A stretch of DNA of 64,000 bases from Actinobacillus equuli (lineage in GTDB: Bacteria; Pseudomonadota; Gammaproteobacteria; Enterobacterales; Pasteurellaceae). The DNA is taken from NCBI RefSeq assembly GCF_900636745.1, contig NZ_LR134310.1:930001-994000 (forward strand). The letters run 5' to 3'. Numbering within the stretch: the stretch's first letter is position 1; each line of letters begins with the position of its first letter. Made by a program: the position numbers and the translations under genes. The notes beneath the pieces were generated by a model, which saw only the letters and a list, made by a program, of their open reading frames with translations, had not been told where the DNA came from and made no database searches. Shown here piece by piece: positions 62,540 to 64,000 of the stretch.

Positions 62540-63250
62540 TTACATATTGAGATAAAACGCCTTAGTCAGCTGTTTAAACGCTTCGGTATATTGATTATCC
62601 GAATTATAAATCACCAATTCTTGCGCTTTAAGCGGCACATTTCTGAGCGAAAAACTCACGATCATCCGCTTAGGCTGTTGCCCTTGCTTAGTGATAATTT
62701 TGCAAATTTTTGTGCAAAACAGACCACTTGTTTGGCTCTGTACTCGCAATTTTTCTGCTGCATCAAAAGGTAAAATAAAAGTAATTTCACCTTGTTCCGA
62801 TAACCATTGTTTTGCTTGTAACAACCAAGCCAAATGACTTTGTGTCGCAGCTCGTGCTAAATCTCGGGCATGCGATCGTGAAGCCAAACTATCAGCGAAA
62901 TAGGGCGGATTAGAAACAATCAAATCGAATTTCTTAGCAAAATGATGCTGCAATACATCACCTTGATAGACTTGTAAGCGGTCAGAAAATGCAGAATTTT
63001 GGCAATTTTCGACCGCTTGTTGATAAGCGTTCAAATCTAATTCAAGCGCTGTAATTTGCGTTGTTTCAACCGTTCGCTGCGCTAACATCACCGCCACTAA
63101 ACCGGTGCCGGTACCGAGATCTAAGATCTGATCAACCCCCGCCACATCTGCGCTTGCACCTAATAAGATCCCGTCCGTATTCACTTTCATTGCACATTTA
63201 TCATGTGCGATAAAAAACTGCTTAAATTGAAAACCTTGCGATTTACTCAT
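62540..63250 (-). CDS. trmN6: tRNA1(Val) (adenine37-N6)-methyltransferase
   Basis: A 236-aa YfiC/TrmN6-type methyltransferase: FKQFFIAHDKCAMKVNTDGILLGASADV, LDLGTGTGLVAVMLAQR (SAM site) and DLIVSNPPYFADSL (N6-adenine NPPY). Methylates A37 of tRNA-Val. Confidence 0.93.
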   Translation of the reverse strand: MSKSQGFQFKQFFIAHDKCAMKVNTDGILLGASADVAGVDQILDLGTGTGLVAVMLAQRTVETTQITALELDLNAYQQAVENCQNSAFSDRLQVYQGDVLQHHFAKKFDLIVSNPPYFADSLASRSHARDLARAATQSHLAWLLQAKQWLSEQGEITFILPFDAAEKLRVQSQTSGLFCTKICKIITKQGQQPKRMIVSFSLRNVPLKAQELVIYNSDNQYTEAFKQLTKAFYLNM

Positions 63251-63416
63251 CTTGTGCCGTCTTCATCCAAAAATAAAATATCCACTATAATCGCATTGTT
63301 TGTTTGCTTCTACAACTGATCAGAACTAGAATAAGTATTGAATTTTTATTCATTATCAATGCCAAATATTTGGTTTCTTTAAGCATCACAAAAATACAAA
63401 TCAGTAAGGAATGAAG

Positions 63417-64000
63417 ATGAAATTAGTGAAGCAACTCGGTTTTTCCGCATTTGTACTGGCAACGATTGCCGCTTGTGTGAACACCCACCAAATGAATAGC
63501 AAAGCAGAACAAGGCTATATGCAAATGAAGCAACAGAATGCGCAAGCAATCGATAGAACTTCTACGACCGCAAAACGTGTACAAACCATATTCAATCGCA
63601 TGAAACCTCATGCCGAGCAAGCCAATACAACGGGTGTACCGTTCAATTGGGAAATTACCGTATTCCGTTCAAAAGAGTTAAACGCATGGGCAATGGCAGG
63701 TGGAAAAATGGGCTTTTACACCGGGCTTGTTGAGCGCCTAAATATGACGGATGATGAAATTGCAACCGTTATGGGACACGAAATGGCACACGCATTGCAA
63801 GAACATAGTAAATCAGCTTATAACGTCGAAATGACGACCGGTATTTTAGGTGCGGTAGCCGATGCAGCAGTGTCTGTTGCAATTGGGGCAGACACCGGTG
63901 GTTTAGTCAGTACAGGTACGGATTTAATCGTGAATAAACCTTTCTCTCGCAGCCAAGAAACTGAAGCGGATGAAATCGGTTTAATGCTAATGGCACGTGC
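63417..64000 (+). CDS. M48 family lipoprotein metallopeptidase (3' truncated by window edge)
   Basis: About 194 residues visible. Lipobox TIAAC predicts a lipoprotein. WEITVFRSKELNAWAMAGGKMGFYTGLVERL and TVMGHEMAHALQEHS (zinc HExxH) with SRSQETEADEIGL (third ligand Glu) match the LoiP/YcaL group of periplasmic quality-control proteases. Start at ATG 63417, with AAGGA 6 nt upstream; ATG 63411 is too close to it. Confidence 0.93.
   Translation, partial: MKLVKQLGFSAFVLATIAACVNTHQMNSKAEQGYMQMKQQNAQAIDRTSTTAKRVQTIFNRMKPHAEQANTTGVPFNWEITVFRSKELNAWAMAGGKMGFYTGLVERLNMTDDEIATVMGHEMAHALQEHSKSAYNVEMTTGILGAVADAAVSVAIGADTGGLVSTGTDLIVNKPFSRSQETEADEIGLMLMAR

Overview
The window looks like a chromosome segment of an Apl-clade Pasteurellaceae bacterium, most likely an Actinobacillus close to A. 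pleuropneumoniae. Three things point there. The 9-mer ACAAGCGGT (Apl-type DNA uptake signal) recurs dozens of times, often as inverted pairs forming terminators. The gene at 45593-48931 is an AasP-type lipoprotein subtilase autotransporter. The core gene pairs (dapD, aroQ, accBC, yihD-dsbA, dapE-yffB, rraA, trmN6, rluC) are gammaproteobacterial. No tRNA, rRNA, CRISPR array or intact insertion sequence was seen.

Positions 1-26850 are accessory. They begin with the tail of a DUF4143 ATPase. Next comes a compact AT-rich operon (64-aa cationic protein, XRE repressor, retron-like reverse transcriptase) behind a promoter flanked by two identical palindromic operators. A truncated and a complete copy of a GlxA-type regulator form a 527-bp direct repeat. 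They bracket a four-gene translationally coupled operon: HTH-PIN-ankyrin protein, radical SAM enzyme, P-loop kinase/HAD phosphatase, UPRTase-like protein. An ArsR repressor follows with an operator before itself and another before a detoxification operon (FrnE-like DsbA, esterase, lactamase-fold hydrolase, MFS exporter). Then come redox genes (GST, two Ohr paralogues, old yellow enzyme, nitroreductases, ferritin-like protein, ABM protein) that share a 32-bp motif of two direct repeats 21 bp apart, next to an AraC-family gene. A two-gene CBASS locus (CD-NTase with an in-frame TGA, plus an S-4TM effector) sits inside this cluster. Stem-loops resembling the Neisseria uptake sequence (one exact 12-mer) occur only in this accessory part, which suggests gene flow from Neisseriaceae.

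Positions 27099-34330 hold a ketone-body operon (atoDAE, thiolase, 3-hydroxybutyrate dehydrogenase, GntP-type permease) with a divergent LysR regulator. Together they would import and degrade acetoacetate, short-chain fatty acids and 3-hydroxybutyrate to acetyl-CoA. Positions 34366-37531 carry a LysR gene, a NamA-type flavin reductase and a luciferase-like monooxygenase.

Positions 37731-64000 are mainly core: dapD, aroQ, an LtaS-type membrane sulfatase, accBC, a mobA-mobB fusion, yihD, dsbA, aasP, ftsN, rsmJ, a VanY-like peptidase, dapE, yffB, folP coupled to a HEPN/MNT pair, rluC, mscS, an ATP-grasp/esterase cluster, a formate channel, rraA, trmN6 and the start of an M48 lipoprotein protease.
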